NCBI GenBank assembly: GCA_905233785.1
Contig: CAJOCV010000098.1
Location: forward strand, 15,910-23,899
Source of the DNA: an uncultured Oscillospiraceae bacterium
GTDB lineage: Bacteria; Bacillota; Clostridia; Oscillospirales; Oscillospiraceae
DNA length: 7,990 bases
Direction of reading: 5' to 3'
Each line of letters opens with the position of its first letter. Position 1 is the first letter of the stretch. A program made the translations under genes and the position numbers. This document shows positions 1 through 5,523 of the stretch, piece by piece. The notes under the pieces were generated by a model that was not told the DNA's origin, made no database searches, and was given only the letters and a program-made list of their open reading frames with translations.

Positions 1-38
1 CAGCCGCAGCGCTCACCGGGCTTTATCACACGGTTCAT
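1..38 (-). CDS. aroA: 5' end of a further aromatic-pathway gene, probably EPSP synthase (partial)
   Basis: Only the first 12 codons lie in the window; they read MNRVIKPGERCG and then run off the left edge. The start is well supported. The ATG overlaps the aroB stop as ATGA, and a GGGAGG ribosome binding site lies 7 bases upstream inside the aroB 3' end. EPSP synthases (5-enolpyruvylshikimate-3-phosphate synthase, shikimate pathway) often begin with a short strand of the form V-x-I-K-P-G-x-x-x-G, which this resembles. The gene order aroF-tyrA-aroB-aroA is also common in Clostridia. Identity is inferred from 12 residues plus context; another pathway gene such as aroC or a shikimate kinase gene cannot be excluded. 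Confidence 0.5.
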   Translation of the reverse strand, partial: MNRVIKPGERCG

Positions 39-1093
39 TCAGCGCCTCCCGCTCTGAGCCAATCGAGCAGCTCATCGGCCGGAACCGAGAGCACCCGGCA
101 TTTTCCGACCGTCTCCGGCACCACGAGGTGCATGGTGCTGCCAGTCATCTTCTTATCGCTCAGCATGGCCTTTGCCAATTCTTCTGCGCTGTAATCGCAG
201 GCGGTCGGAAGACGATAAACGTTCAGAATATCCAAAAGCTGTTCCAGCGCTTCGGCGTCACAATATCCCTTTTCCACGGCGGCACGGGTCATCATCGCCA
301 TGCCGACGGCCACGGCCTGTCCGTGCAGGATCGAAAAGCCGCTGCACTTCTCCACCGCGTGACCGAAGCTGTGCCCGAGATTCAGGAGACGGCGAAGCCC
401 GGTATCAAACTCATCCTCATGCACAAGATCGCGCTTCATCGTCACGCAGTGCTCAATGACCGCTTCCAGTTGATCGCGGACATGGGTTTTGCGCAGCGAA
501 TTGAAAAATGCGGCGTCACCCAGCATGCCGTATTTGATGACCTCCGCACAGCCGCAGCGAAATTCCTCGTCCGGGAGCGTTTGCAGCGTCTCGGGGTCGC
601 AGAGCACGAGCAAAGGCTGATAGAAAGCGCCCACCTGGTTCTTTCCGCCGGGCAGATCCACCGCCGTCTTGCCGCCGACAGAGGAATCCACCATCGCGAG
701 CAGCGTCGTCGGCAGCTGCACAAAGCCGCAGCCGCGCTGATAGGTAGCGGCGGCAAAGCCCGTCATGTCCCCGGTGACGCCGCCGCCGAGGGCGATCAGC
801 ACGTCGCTTCTCGTCAGGCGGTGGTCGCAGAGGAAATTCACAAGCCCTGTATAGGTCTCCAAGGTCTTGTGCTGCTCCCCGTGGGGAAGGATGTAATGCA
901 GAACACGAAACCCGGCGTTCTCCAGGCTTGCCTTTACCCGCTCACCGTAGAGCGGCCAAACAATGTCTCCGGAAACGATCACGGCGGTTTCCGCCCTGCT
1001 GACGTTTTTGATCTCCTCGCCCGCGCGGTCGAGAAGCCCGCTTTCGATCTTCACCGCATAGTCGCGCGAGGCGTGGACACTCACCGTTTTCAT
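35..1093 (-). CDS. aroB: 3-dehydroquinate synthase AroB
   Basis: 352-residue cytoplasmic enzyme that converts DAHP to 3-dehydroquinate, the second step of the shikimate pathway, using NAD and a divalent metal. Family motifs are all visible: the nucleotide-binding GGGVTGDMTGF run at residues 103-113, PTTLLAMVDSSVGGKTAVD at about 128-146, the GGKNQVGAFYQP segment at 149-160, and metal ligands Glu184 (AEVIKYG), His241 (NLGHSFGHA) and His257 (LHGQAV). The length matches the usual 340-370. The start ATG overlaps the tyrA stop (ATGA), with an AGAGGTGG binding site shortly upstream, so translation is probably coupled to tyrA. The stop overlaps the next start in the same way. The product of AroF is its substrate, so operon neighbours work in sequence. 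No missing catalytic residue was seen. Confidence 0.97.
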   Translation of the reverse strand: MKTVSVHASRDYAVKIESGLLDRAGEEIKNVSRAETAVIVSGDIVWPLYGERVKASLENAGFRVLHYILPHGEQHKTLETYTGLVNFLCDHRLTRSDVLIALGGGVTGDMTGFAAATYQRGCGFVQLPTTLLAMVDSSVGGKTAVDLPGGKNQVGAFYQPLLVLCDPETLQTLPDEEFRCGCAEVIKYGMLGDAAFFNSLRKTHVRDQLEAVIEHCVTMKRDLVHEDEFDTGLRRLLNLGHSFGHAVEKCSGFSILHGQAVAVGMAMMTRAAVEKGYCDAEALEQLLDILNVYRLPTACDYSAEELAKAMLSDKKMTGSTMHLVVPETVGKCRVLSVPADELLDWLRAGGAE

Positions 1094-1923
1094 CGTCCGT
1101 CCACCTCTTCCTTGCGGCGCTTGCCCTCGTCGAGCAGGTGGGTCAGGGTAGCCTGATCGTCGTTTTCCATCGCGGTCTTATAGGCCGTGAGGTTTTCTAT
1201 GAGGATGTTCAGCTCCTCGAGCAGGAAGTCCTTGTTCTCCATGAAAAGCTCCGCCCACATCGGCGCGTTGAGCCAGGCCACGCGGGTCAAGTCCTTGTAG
1301 CTTCCGGCGGAAAAGCCCTTGTGCATCGAGGCGGTGGGGCTTTTGATGTAGGCGTTGGAGACCACATGCGTCAGTTGGGAGGTGAAGGCGATCATCTGAT
1401 CGTGCTTCTCGGCGGTCGTCACCGAGAAGTGCCCAAAGCCCGCGGGAGCAAGCAGAGCCTTCGCCCGATCCAGCAGTTCAATATCGTCAAACACCGGCGG
1501 TACGATCACCATCGGCGCGCCCTGGTACAGGTTCGCGCGGGCGTATTTGAGGCCGGAGTTGTGCGTGCCCGCCATGGGGTGCCCGCCGAGGTAGGTAAAG
1601 CCGTAACGCTCGGCAAGCGGGAAACAGGCCGCACACACCACGCGCTTCGTGCCGCAGCAGTCGATGACCACAGGCTTTTTCCCGATATGGGGTGCCATCT
1701 CCGTAAGCCAGTCGATGGCCGCCTGCGGATAGACACACAGGAGCAGCAGGTCACAGTCGCAAAGCTGATCCTTTGTCAGCTCCCCGTCCGCGTCCCCGGA
1801 GAGGACGGCGAAATCGAGGACGCTTTTGCTGCGGTTCCAGGCGAGGACCGTGTGTCCCGCCACTTTGTACGCCTTGGCAAAGGAGCCGCCGATCAGGCCA
1901 AGGCCGACAATTCCGACTTTCAT
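1090..1923 (-). CDS. tyrA: prephenate dehydrogenase TyrA (no ACT domain)
   Basis: 277-residue NAD(P)-dependent enzyme that oxidatively decarboxylates prephenate to 4-hydroxyphenylpyruvate, committing chorismate to tyrosine. An N-terminal Rossmann fold is shown by GLGLIGGS at residues 7-14. Next comes the conserved GGHPMAGT block (113-120, His115) and then the helical dimerisation domain, with SQLTHVVSNA around His186 and the FSAGSYKDLTRVA block near residues 204-216. The protein ends soon after the helical domain. The C-terminal ACT regulatory domain of the Bacillus subtilis enzyme is therefore absent, and feedback must come from elsewhere (enzyme active site, AroF, or the upstream attenuator). 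It overlaps both aroF and aroB by ATGA junctions. An arogenate dehydrogenase activity is possible; specificity cannot be read from sequence alone. Confidence 0.93.
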   Translation of the reverse strand: MKVGIVGLGLIGGSFAKAYKVAGHTVLAWNRSKSVLDFAVLSGDADGELTKDQLCDCDLLLLCVYPQAAIDWLTEMAPHIGKKPVVIDCCGTKRVVCAACFPLAERYGFTYLGGHPMAGTHNSGLKYARANLYQGAPMVIVPPVFDDIELLDRAKALLAPAGFGHFSVTTAEKHDQMIAFTSQLTHVVSNAYIKSPTASMHKGFSAGSYKDLTRVAWLNAPMWAELFMENKDFLLEELNILIENLTAYKTAMENDDQATLTHLLDEGKRRKEEVDGR

Positions 1924-2924
1924 GCCTTCACGATCTCCCTGACCGCGAAGACCTTCTTCGCAAGCGCGTCAAACTCCTCAGGACGCAGGGACTGCGCCCC
2001 GTCACAGAGGGCGTGCATGGGATCGTTGTGCACCTCGATGATGAGGCCGTCCGCTCCGGCGGCTGCGCCCGCGAGCGCCATCGGCGGCACCAGGCGCGCA
2101 ATGCCGGTGGCGTGGCTGGGATCGACGATCACGGGCAGATGCGTCAGCTCATGCAGCATGGGCACGGCGGAGAGATCGAGGGTGTTTCGCGTGTAGTCAG
2201 AGAAGGTACGGATGCCGCGCTCACAGAGCATGACGCGCTCGTTGCCGCTGGCCATGATGTACTCCGCGCTCATGAGAAGCTCCTTGAGCGTGTTGGCAAG
2301 GCCGCGCTTTAAGAGGATGGGCTTGTCGAGCTTGCCAAGCTCCCGCAGCAGGTCAAAGTTCTGCATGTTGCGCGCGCCGACCTGAATCACGTCCACGTCC
2401 TCAAAAAGCGGGATGTCGTTGATATTCATGAGTTCTGTCACGATGGGAAGCCCGGTCTCGGCCCGCGCGATCTTCAAAAGCTCAAGACCGGTCGCCTTGA
2501 GCCCCGCGAAATCGTAAGGAGAGGTGCGGGGCTTGAACGCGCCGCCGCGCATTAGATTTGCGCCGGATGCCTTGACCGCCTTGGCAACCGTGACGATCTG
2601 CTCCTCGCTCTCCACCGAGCAGGGGCCCGCGATCATGGCAAAGTGGCCGCCGCCGACCTTCACATCCCCGATCTCAACCACCATGTCGTCCGGGTGGAAC
2701 TTGCGATTGCAGCACTTGAAGGGTTCGGTGACGCGCTTGACAGAATCCACAATATCAAGGCTCGCCACAAGATCCATGTCCACCCTCGTGGTGTCGCCGA
2801 TCAGGCCGAGGACGGTTTGATACTCCCCGTCTGACACATGGATACGGAGCCCGAGATTTTCAAGCCACGCGATGAGTTGTTTCTTCCTCGCGTCCGATAC
2901 GTTATGCTTTAATACGACGATCAT
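1920..2924 (-). CDS. aroF: DAHP synthase, type I-beta, with N-terminal regulatory domain
   Basis: 334-residue 3-deoxy-7-phosphoheptulonate synthase, which condenses phosphoenolpyruvate and erythrose 4-phosphate as the first step of the shikimate pathway. Residues 1 to about 70 form a ferredoxin-like domain as in the Thermotoga maritima enzyme, where it mediates Tyr/Phe feedback. The catalytic barrel follows. Visible motifs are AGPCSVES (Cys102), RGGAFKPRTSPYDFAG (126-141), LLKRG (204-208), DPSHATG (His271), EVHNDP (Glu297) and CDGAQSL (Asp308). Cys, His, Glu and Asp occupy positions nearly identical to the metal ligands of the Thermotoga protein. The start is supported by a CAGGAG site 10 bases upstream (2935-2940). 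It is the first structural gene of the operon and sits just after a transcription attenuator (2961-3093), so both expression and activity are likely controlled by aromatic amino acids. Confidence 0.96.
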   Translation of the reverse strand: MIVVLKHNVSDARKKQLIAWLENLGLRIHVSDGEYQTVLGLIGDTTRVDMDLVASLDIVDSVKRVTEPFKCCNRKFHPDDMVVEIGDVKVGGGHFAMIAGPCSVESEEQIVTVAKAVKASGANLMRGGAFKPRTSPYDFAGLKATGLELLKIARAETGLPIVTELMNINDIPLFEDVDVIQVGARNMQNFDLLRELGKLDKPILLKRGLANTLKELLMSAEYIMASGNERVMLCERGIRTFSDYTRNTLDLSAVPMLHELTHLPVIVDPSHATGIARLVPPMALAGAAAGADGLIIEVHNDPMHALCDGAQSLRPEEFDALAKKVFAVREIVKA

Positions 2925-2960
2925 GGTTATCTATCTCCTGTTCTGAATCAATTGATTACC

Positions 2961-2995
2961 ACAAAAACAAAGCCGCACAGGATAACCTGTGCGGC
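2961..2995 (-). terminator. attenuator terminator upstream of aroF
   Basis: A perfect 10-bp stem, GCCGCACAGG paired with CCTGTGCGGC around a TTAT loop, occupies 2972-2995 on the minus strand. It is followed directly by the U-rich run TTTGTTTTTGT (2961-2971). It lies about 37 bases ahead of the aroF start and downstream of a translated leader, so it would stop transcription before the structural genes. Its 5' arm plus loop can alternatively pair with 3024-3039, which is what makes it conditional. Confidence 0.92.
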
Positions 2996-3093
2996 AAACA
3001 TACAAAGCAATCAGCTTTTTCTTGCACCACAAATTATCCTTACCGAACAGCGACGGTAAAGTAAAAATAGGTGCCAAAGAAAGAAGCCTTCAT
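2980..3093 (-). promoter_or_regulatory. Phe/Tyr transcription attenuator with mutually exclusive RNA helices
   Basis: Three competing helices can be drawn in the minus-strand RNA. Protector (1:2): 3054-3061 (CUUUACCG) pairs over 8 bp with 3038-3045 (CGGUAAGG), helped by GCACC at 3070-3074 with GGUGC at 3024-3028. Antiterminator (2:3): 3024-3039 (GGAUAAUUUGUGGUGC) pairs with 2980-2995, giving 12 contiguous pairs including two G-U, then 2 mismatches and 2 more pairs. Terminator (3:4): the hairpin at 2972-2995. Strand 2 starts at the base after the leader stop codon. A ribosome that finishes the leader would mask strand 2 and allow termination. One stalled on Phe/Tyr codons 9-12 would open the protector and free strand 2 to block the terminator. 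The pairing is seen in sequence; the mechanism is inferred by analogy with the trp/phe attenuators. Confidence 0.85.
3040..3093 (-). CDS. aromatic leader peptide MKASFFGTYFYFTVAVR
   Basis: A 17-codon open reading frame, too short for ordinary gene callers, lies between sigF and aroF. It starts at an ATG (3091-3093) with an AAAGGA binding site 9 bases upstream and ends at TAA (3040-3042). It contains four Phe and two Tyr in 17 residues, clustered as FF at 5-6 and YFYF at 9-12, and no Trp. This is the hallmark of a leader peptide whose translation senses charged tRNA-Phe and tRNA-Tyr. The binding site sits beside a possible UUCC-GAAA-GGAA hairpin, which might tune initiation. The stop codon abuts the antiterminator strand, the placement expected for ribosome-controlled attenuation. 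The peptide itself probably has no function after synthesis. Confidence 0.88.
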   Translation of the reverse strand: MKASFFGTYFYFTVAVR

Positions 3094-3116
3094 GTTCCCG
3101 GTTCCTTTCGGAAAAG

Positions 3117-3145
3117 TCTGGAATCAATATAGCGCTTTCTGTCAA
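3117..3145 (-). promoter_or_regulatory. possible promoter of the aro operon leader
   Basis: A perfect -35 hexamer TTGACA lies at 3140-3145 on the minus strand, in an AT-rich stretch after the sigF stop. No good -10 sits 16-18 bases downstream (17 bases gives TCCAGA), and the nearest TATATT (3126-3131) is only 8 bases away. The promoter is therefore plausible from position but its -10 is unresolved. Read-through from sigF is an alternative, because no clear terminator follows sigF. Confidence 0.35.
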
Positions 3146-3193
3146 GATTTTTCGTGATATTTTACAAGTTTTTCCCTGGTTTTTCTTGCAGAA

Positions 3194-3904
3194 TCACGAT
3201 TCAAGTCTCTCCCGCAGACGCTCCACGGCGCGTTTTTCGAGGCGGGAAATCTGCACCTGGGAGACGTGGAGCACCCGTGCGCAGTTTTGCTGGGTCATGC
3301 CGTGGTAATAGCGCAGGGCGATGACCTGTCTTTCCCGTTCGGGAAGCTCTTCGATCAGCGCGCGCAGCGTCACCTGCTCGAGCATGCGCTCCTCCGCGCT
3401 GTAATCGCCCAGCACCAGCTCCAGCGTAAAGCCGTCCTCCCCGCTCTCGCGCTGCAAACTCTCCGTCGGGCCGGAGGCGGCCTCCGCCATGGCGATCTCC
3501 TCCGCGTCCAACCCGGTTTCCGCGCAGAGCTCGGAGATGTGCACTTCCCGGCCGAGGCGCTGCTCCAGGCGCTGGCGGGCAAGAAAGATCTTCGCCGCCT
3601 GTTCCTTGAGACCGCGACTGACCTTCACCGCGCCGTCGTCGCGCAAAAAGCGGCGGATCTCCCCGGCGATTTTCGGCACGGCGTAGGTGGAAAACTGTGT
3701 TCCAAACTGCGGGTCAAAGCCCTCGACCGCCTTGAGAAAGCCCACGCAGCCGAGCTGGTATAGATCCTCCGGGTCGGTGCCGCGCCCGAAGTAGCGCCGG
3801 GCGATGCTCCAGATGAGCCCGCTGTTCTCCTGTATGAGCCGTCCCATCCGCTCCCGATCCCCGGCTTTTGCCGCGAGCAAATCGGACAGCTGATTCTCGT
3901 TCAT
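3194..3904 (-). CDS. sigF: RNA polymerase sigma-F factor (forespore)
   Basis: 236-residue sigma-70 family factor that directs early forespore transcription during sporulation. Region 2 is clear: DPEDLYQLGCVGFLKAVEGFD at residues 44-64, then FSTYAVPKIAGEIRRFLRDDG at 71-91 and the VKVSR segment at 93-97, all typical of the SigF/SigG group. Region 3 lies around 110-150. Region 4 has LPERERQVIALRYYHGMTQ and the recognition helix VSQVQISRLEKR (214-225). Assignment to sigma-F rather than sigma-G rests on its place directly after spoIIAA and spoIIAB. It overlaps spoIIAB by ATGA, with a GGAG site 9 bases upstream. It is slightly shorter than the 255-residue B. subtilis protein. No clear terminator follows; a small hairpin around the stop (3185-3205) lacks a U tract. 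Confidence 0.94.
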   Translation of the reverse strand: MNENQLSDLLAAKAGDRERMGRLIQENSGLIWSIARRYFGRGTDPEDLYQLGCVGFLKAVEGFDPQFGTQFSTYAVPKIAGEIRRFLRDDGAVKVSRGLKEQAAKIFLARQRLEQRLGREVHISELCAETGLDAEEIAMAEAASGPTESLQRESGEDGFTLELVLGDYSAEERMLEQVTLRALIEELPERERQVIALRYYHGMTQQNCARVLHVSQVQISRLEKRAVERLRERLES

Positions 3905-4341
3905 CCGATCCGACTCCGACGAAAGATGCGGCGGCGCATGGAGACGGTGGTGCCCTTCCCCTTCTCCGATCTGACGTGCAGGGTATCGGTAAAGCTCTGC
4001 ATGATGGTAAAGCCCATGCCGCTGCGCTCCTCCCCGCCGGTGGTGAAAAGCGGCTCCATCGCCTGCTTGACGTTCTCCATACCCACGCCCCAGTCGCGCA
4101 CGGTGATGTCCAGCGTTTCTTCGTCCAGAATCCGCAATCGAAGACGGATACGCCCGATCTCCCGCGGGTAGGCATGCACGATGCAGTTGGTCACGGCCTC
4201 GCTCACGGCGGTTTTGATGTCGCCCAATTCCTCCAGCGTCGGATCAAGCTGAGAAGCGAAGGCCGAGGCCGCCGCACGGGCAAAGGCCTCGTTTGCGCTG
4301 TTGCTGGGAAAGTCCAGCGTTATGTAGTTTTTGATGTTCAT
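3901..4341 (-). CDS. spoIIAB: anti-sigma-F factor and serine kinase SpoIIAB
   Basis: 146 residues, the same length as the B. subtilis protein. It binds and inactivates sigma-F in the predivisional cell and phosphorylates SpoIIAA using ATP. GHKL-fold ATP-site motifs are present: the N box SEAVTNCIVHAYP (47-59, with Glu48 and Asn52), the G1 box VRDWGVGM (81-88) and the G2/lid segment GGEERSGMGFTIM (102-114). The ATG at 4339-4341 is chosen over a longer upstream in-frame reading. It aligns with the family N-terminus, overlaps the spoIIAA stop as ATGA and has a G-rich site (GGGGGG) 5 bases upstream. The C-terminus ends in a basic stretch (RRRIFRRSRIG), longer in Arg than usual. SpoIIAA and sigma-F, its two partners, are the flanking genes. 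Confidence 0.96.
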   Translation of the reverse strand: MNIKNYITLDFPSNSANEAFARAAASAFASQLDPTLEELGDIKTAVSEAVTNCIVHAYPREIGRIRLRLRILDEETLDITVRDWGVGMENVKQAMEPLFTTGGEERSGMGFTIMQSFTDTLHVRSEKGKGTTVSMRRRIFRRSRIG

Positions 4342-4661
4342 GTCGTCCCCCCTATCGCGGCCACCTGCACCAGCCGCTCGATCCCGGCAGCCTCCAGTAC
4401 GCGCCGCGTCTGGACGCTCGGGTTTTCGATCCAGATTCTGCCGCCCAGCTCCCGCATTTTGCGGTTCAGCCGTACGATCAGTGCGATCCCGGAGGAATCC
4501 ATGAAGCGCAGCCCGGATAAATCCATCGCGCACTCCCGGGGCAGGTACTCGTCCAAAAGCTCCGTAATGCTCTGCAACGTCTCGCGCGCCTCGTGATGGT
4601 CAAGCTCTCCGATCAGTCCGATCGTGAGACGTCCGGAGGCGTAGGCGCTTGTGATGTTCAT
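4338..4661 (-). CDS. spoIIAA: anti-anti-sigma factor SpoIIAA
   Basis: 107-residue STAS-domain protein. In its dephosphorylated form it binds SpoIIAB and releases sigma-F in the forespore; SpoIIE phosphatase reactivates it in the known system. The family signature ELDHHEA appears at residues 19-25 and LSGLRFMDSSGIALI at 48-62. Ser56, the first Ser of DSSG, corresponds to the phosphorylated Ser58 of B. subtilis. The start at 4659-4661 is preferred over one 12 codons further upstream. It has an AAGGAG site 7 bases upstream and begins at the normal domain boundary, whereas the longer form would run back into the valS terminator. It is the first gene of the operon and is coupled to spoIIAB by an ATGA overlap. 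Confidence 0.95.
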   Translation of the reverse strand: MNITSAYASGRLTIGLIGELDHHEARETLQSITELLDEYLPRECAMDLSGLRFMDSSGIALIVRLNRKMRELGGRIWIENPSVQTRRVLEAAGIERLVQVAAIGGTT

Positions 4662-4680
4662 GTGTTTTCTCCTTGATGGT

Positions 4681-4719
4681 AAAAAATAACACCGCACACA
4701 GCTCGTGTACGGTGTTATT
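4681..4719 (-). terminator. valS terminator
   Basis: On the minus strand AATAACACCGTACAC pairs with GTGTGCGGTGTTATT (15 bp with one T-G wobble) around a GAGCT loop, and the T run at 4681-4686 follows. It begins 33 bases after the valS stop and ends about 20 bases before the spoIIAA start, so it separates the two transcription units. The + strand copy has no T run after the stem, so it works in one direction only. Confidence 0.9.
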
Positions 4720-4751
4720 GTATCGGTATTCTGTTGCGAAATTTGTCAAAT
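4720..4751 (-). promoter_or_regulatory. candidate spoIIA promoter between valS and its terminator
   Basis: The spoIIA operon should be driven by sigma-H. ACAGAATAC at 4726-4734 resembles the sigma-H -10 consensus (RnnGAATww), but no convincing AGGA-type -35 lies at the right distance. A TTGACA at 4744-4749 could serve sigma-A, but the nearest TACAAT is 21 bases away. Either way the start point would fall at or inside the valS terminator hairpin, which would leave the initiated RNA without the full 5' arm. This is position-based and weak. Confidence 0.25.
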
Positions 4752-4752
4752 A

Positions 4753-5523
4753 TCAGAACTGGGCAAGGCTCAGCTTCAGGTTTTCGATCAGGGCTTCCAG
4801 CTTGACCTTCTTCTCGCGCTCGGCGTTGACGACGGCCTCGGGCGCGCGGGTGACGAAGTTCTGATTGGAGAGCTTGCCGATCTGTGCCTGCAGCTGCTTT
4901 TCCGCGTTTTGCAGCTCCTTGGTGATGCGCGCCTTCTCCTTCTCGAGATCGACCAGCTCCGCCATGGGCATGAACATACGGGCGTTGTCGGTGACGACGG
5001 AGACCATGCCGTTCGTGTCCGCGGGGGCTTCGCCCACCACGGAGACCTCGGAGGCGTAGGCCAGCTTGCAGATATAGCTGACGCCGGCCTCGAAGGCGGC
5101 CTTTTTGTCCGTGGCGATGATGAGGTGCGCCTTGCGGGAGGGCGGCACGTTCATCTCGCTGCGGCGGGCACGGACGGCCTTGATGGCGGTCATGACCATC
5201 TCAAAGTTATACTCGGCCTCGGGGAAGCTCAGGCTCTCGTCATAAGCGGGGTATTTTGCGACCATGAGCGCCTCACCCTCGTGGGGCAGCGCCTGCCAGA
5301 TCTCCTCGGAGATGAAGGGCATGAAGGGATGCACCAGCTTGAGGATCTCGGTCAGCACATACAGAAGCACCTTCTGTGCCGCGATCTTCGATTCCTCGTC
5401 CTCGCCGTTGAGGCGGGGCTTGGTCAGCTCGATATACCAGTCACAGTAGGAGTCCCAGATAAAGTCGTAGATTTTGCCCGCGGCGACGCCCAGCTCAAAG
5501 GCGTCCATGTTCTCGTTGACTTC
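4753..5523 (-). CDS. valS: valyl-tRNA synthetase, C-terminal part (out of frame with N-terminal part)
   Basis: 256 codons that continue valS in the -1 frame relative to the N-terminal part. In-frame reading begins EVNENMDAFELG at 5523; the first ATG in this frame is at 5508. The segment carries the anticodon-binding domain (GVAAGKIYDFIWDSYCDWYIEL, then HPFMPFISEEIWQ). It ends in the C-terminal coiled-coil arm, about the last 65 residues from VDLEKEKARITKELQNAEKQ to the end, which contacts tRNA-Val. The reading frame shows no other lesion, which suggests the break is recent or an assembly artefact. No ribosome binding site was seen ahead of the ATG at 5508, and alone the fragment has no catalytic site. 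The two parts together are about 859 residues, compared with roughly 870-880 for Firmicute enzymes. Confidence 0.9.
   Translation of the reverse strand, partial: EVNENMDAFELGVAAGKIYDFIWDSYCDWYIELTKPRLNGEDEESKIAAQKVLLYVLTEILKLVHPFMPFISEEIWQALPHEGEALMVAKYPAYDESLSFPEAEYNFEMVMTAIKAVRARRSEMNVPPSRKAHLIIATDKKAAFEAGVSYICKLAYASEVSVVGEAPADTNGMVSVVTDNARMFMPMAELVDLEKEKARITKELQNAEKQLQAQIGKLSNQNFVTRAPEAVVNAEREKKVKLEALIENLKLSLAQF

Noticed and set aside
128..1156. + strand open frame opposite aroB (342 codons)
   Set aside because: It lies antisense to aroB, whose catalytic motifs are complete; no ribosome binding site or domain supports it.
1138..2196. Long + strand open frame opposite tyrA and aroF (352 codons)
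   Set aside because: It is antisense to two clear enzyme genes that carry full family motifs. Its translation has no recognisable domain, and long antisense frames are expected in GC-rich coding DNA.
3185..3205. Small hairpin around the sigF stop as a terminator
   Set aside because: The stem is short and interrupted, and no T run follows on the minus strand; A residues follow instead.
4342..4533. N-terminal extension of SpoIIAB by 64 codons
   Set aside because: The extension lies inside spoIIAA in another frame. The ATG at 4341 matches the family N-terminus, has a binding site and forms the ATGA junction.
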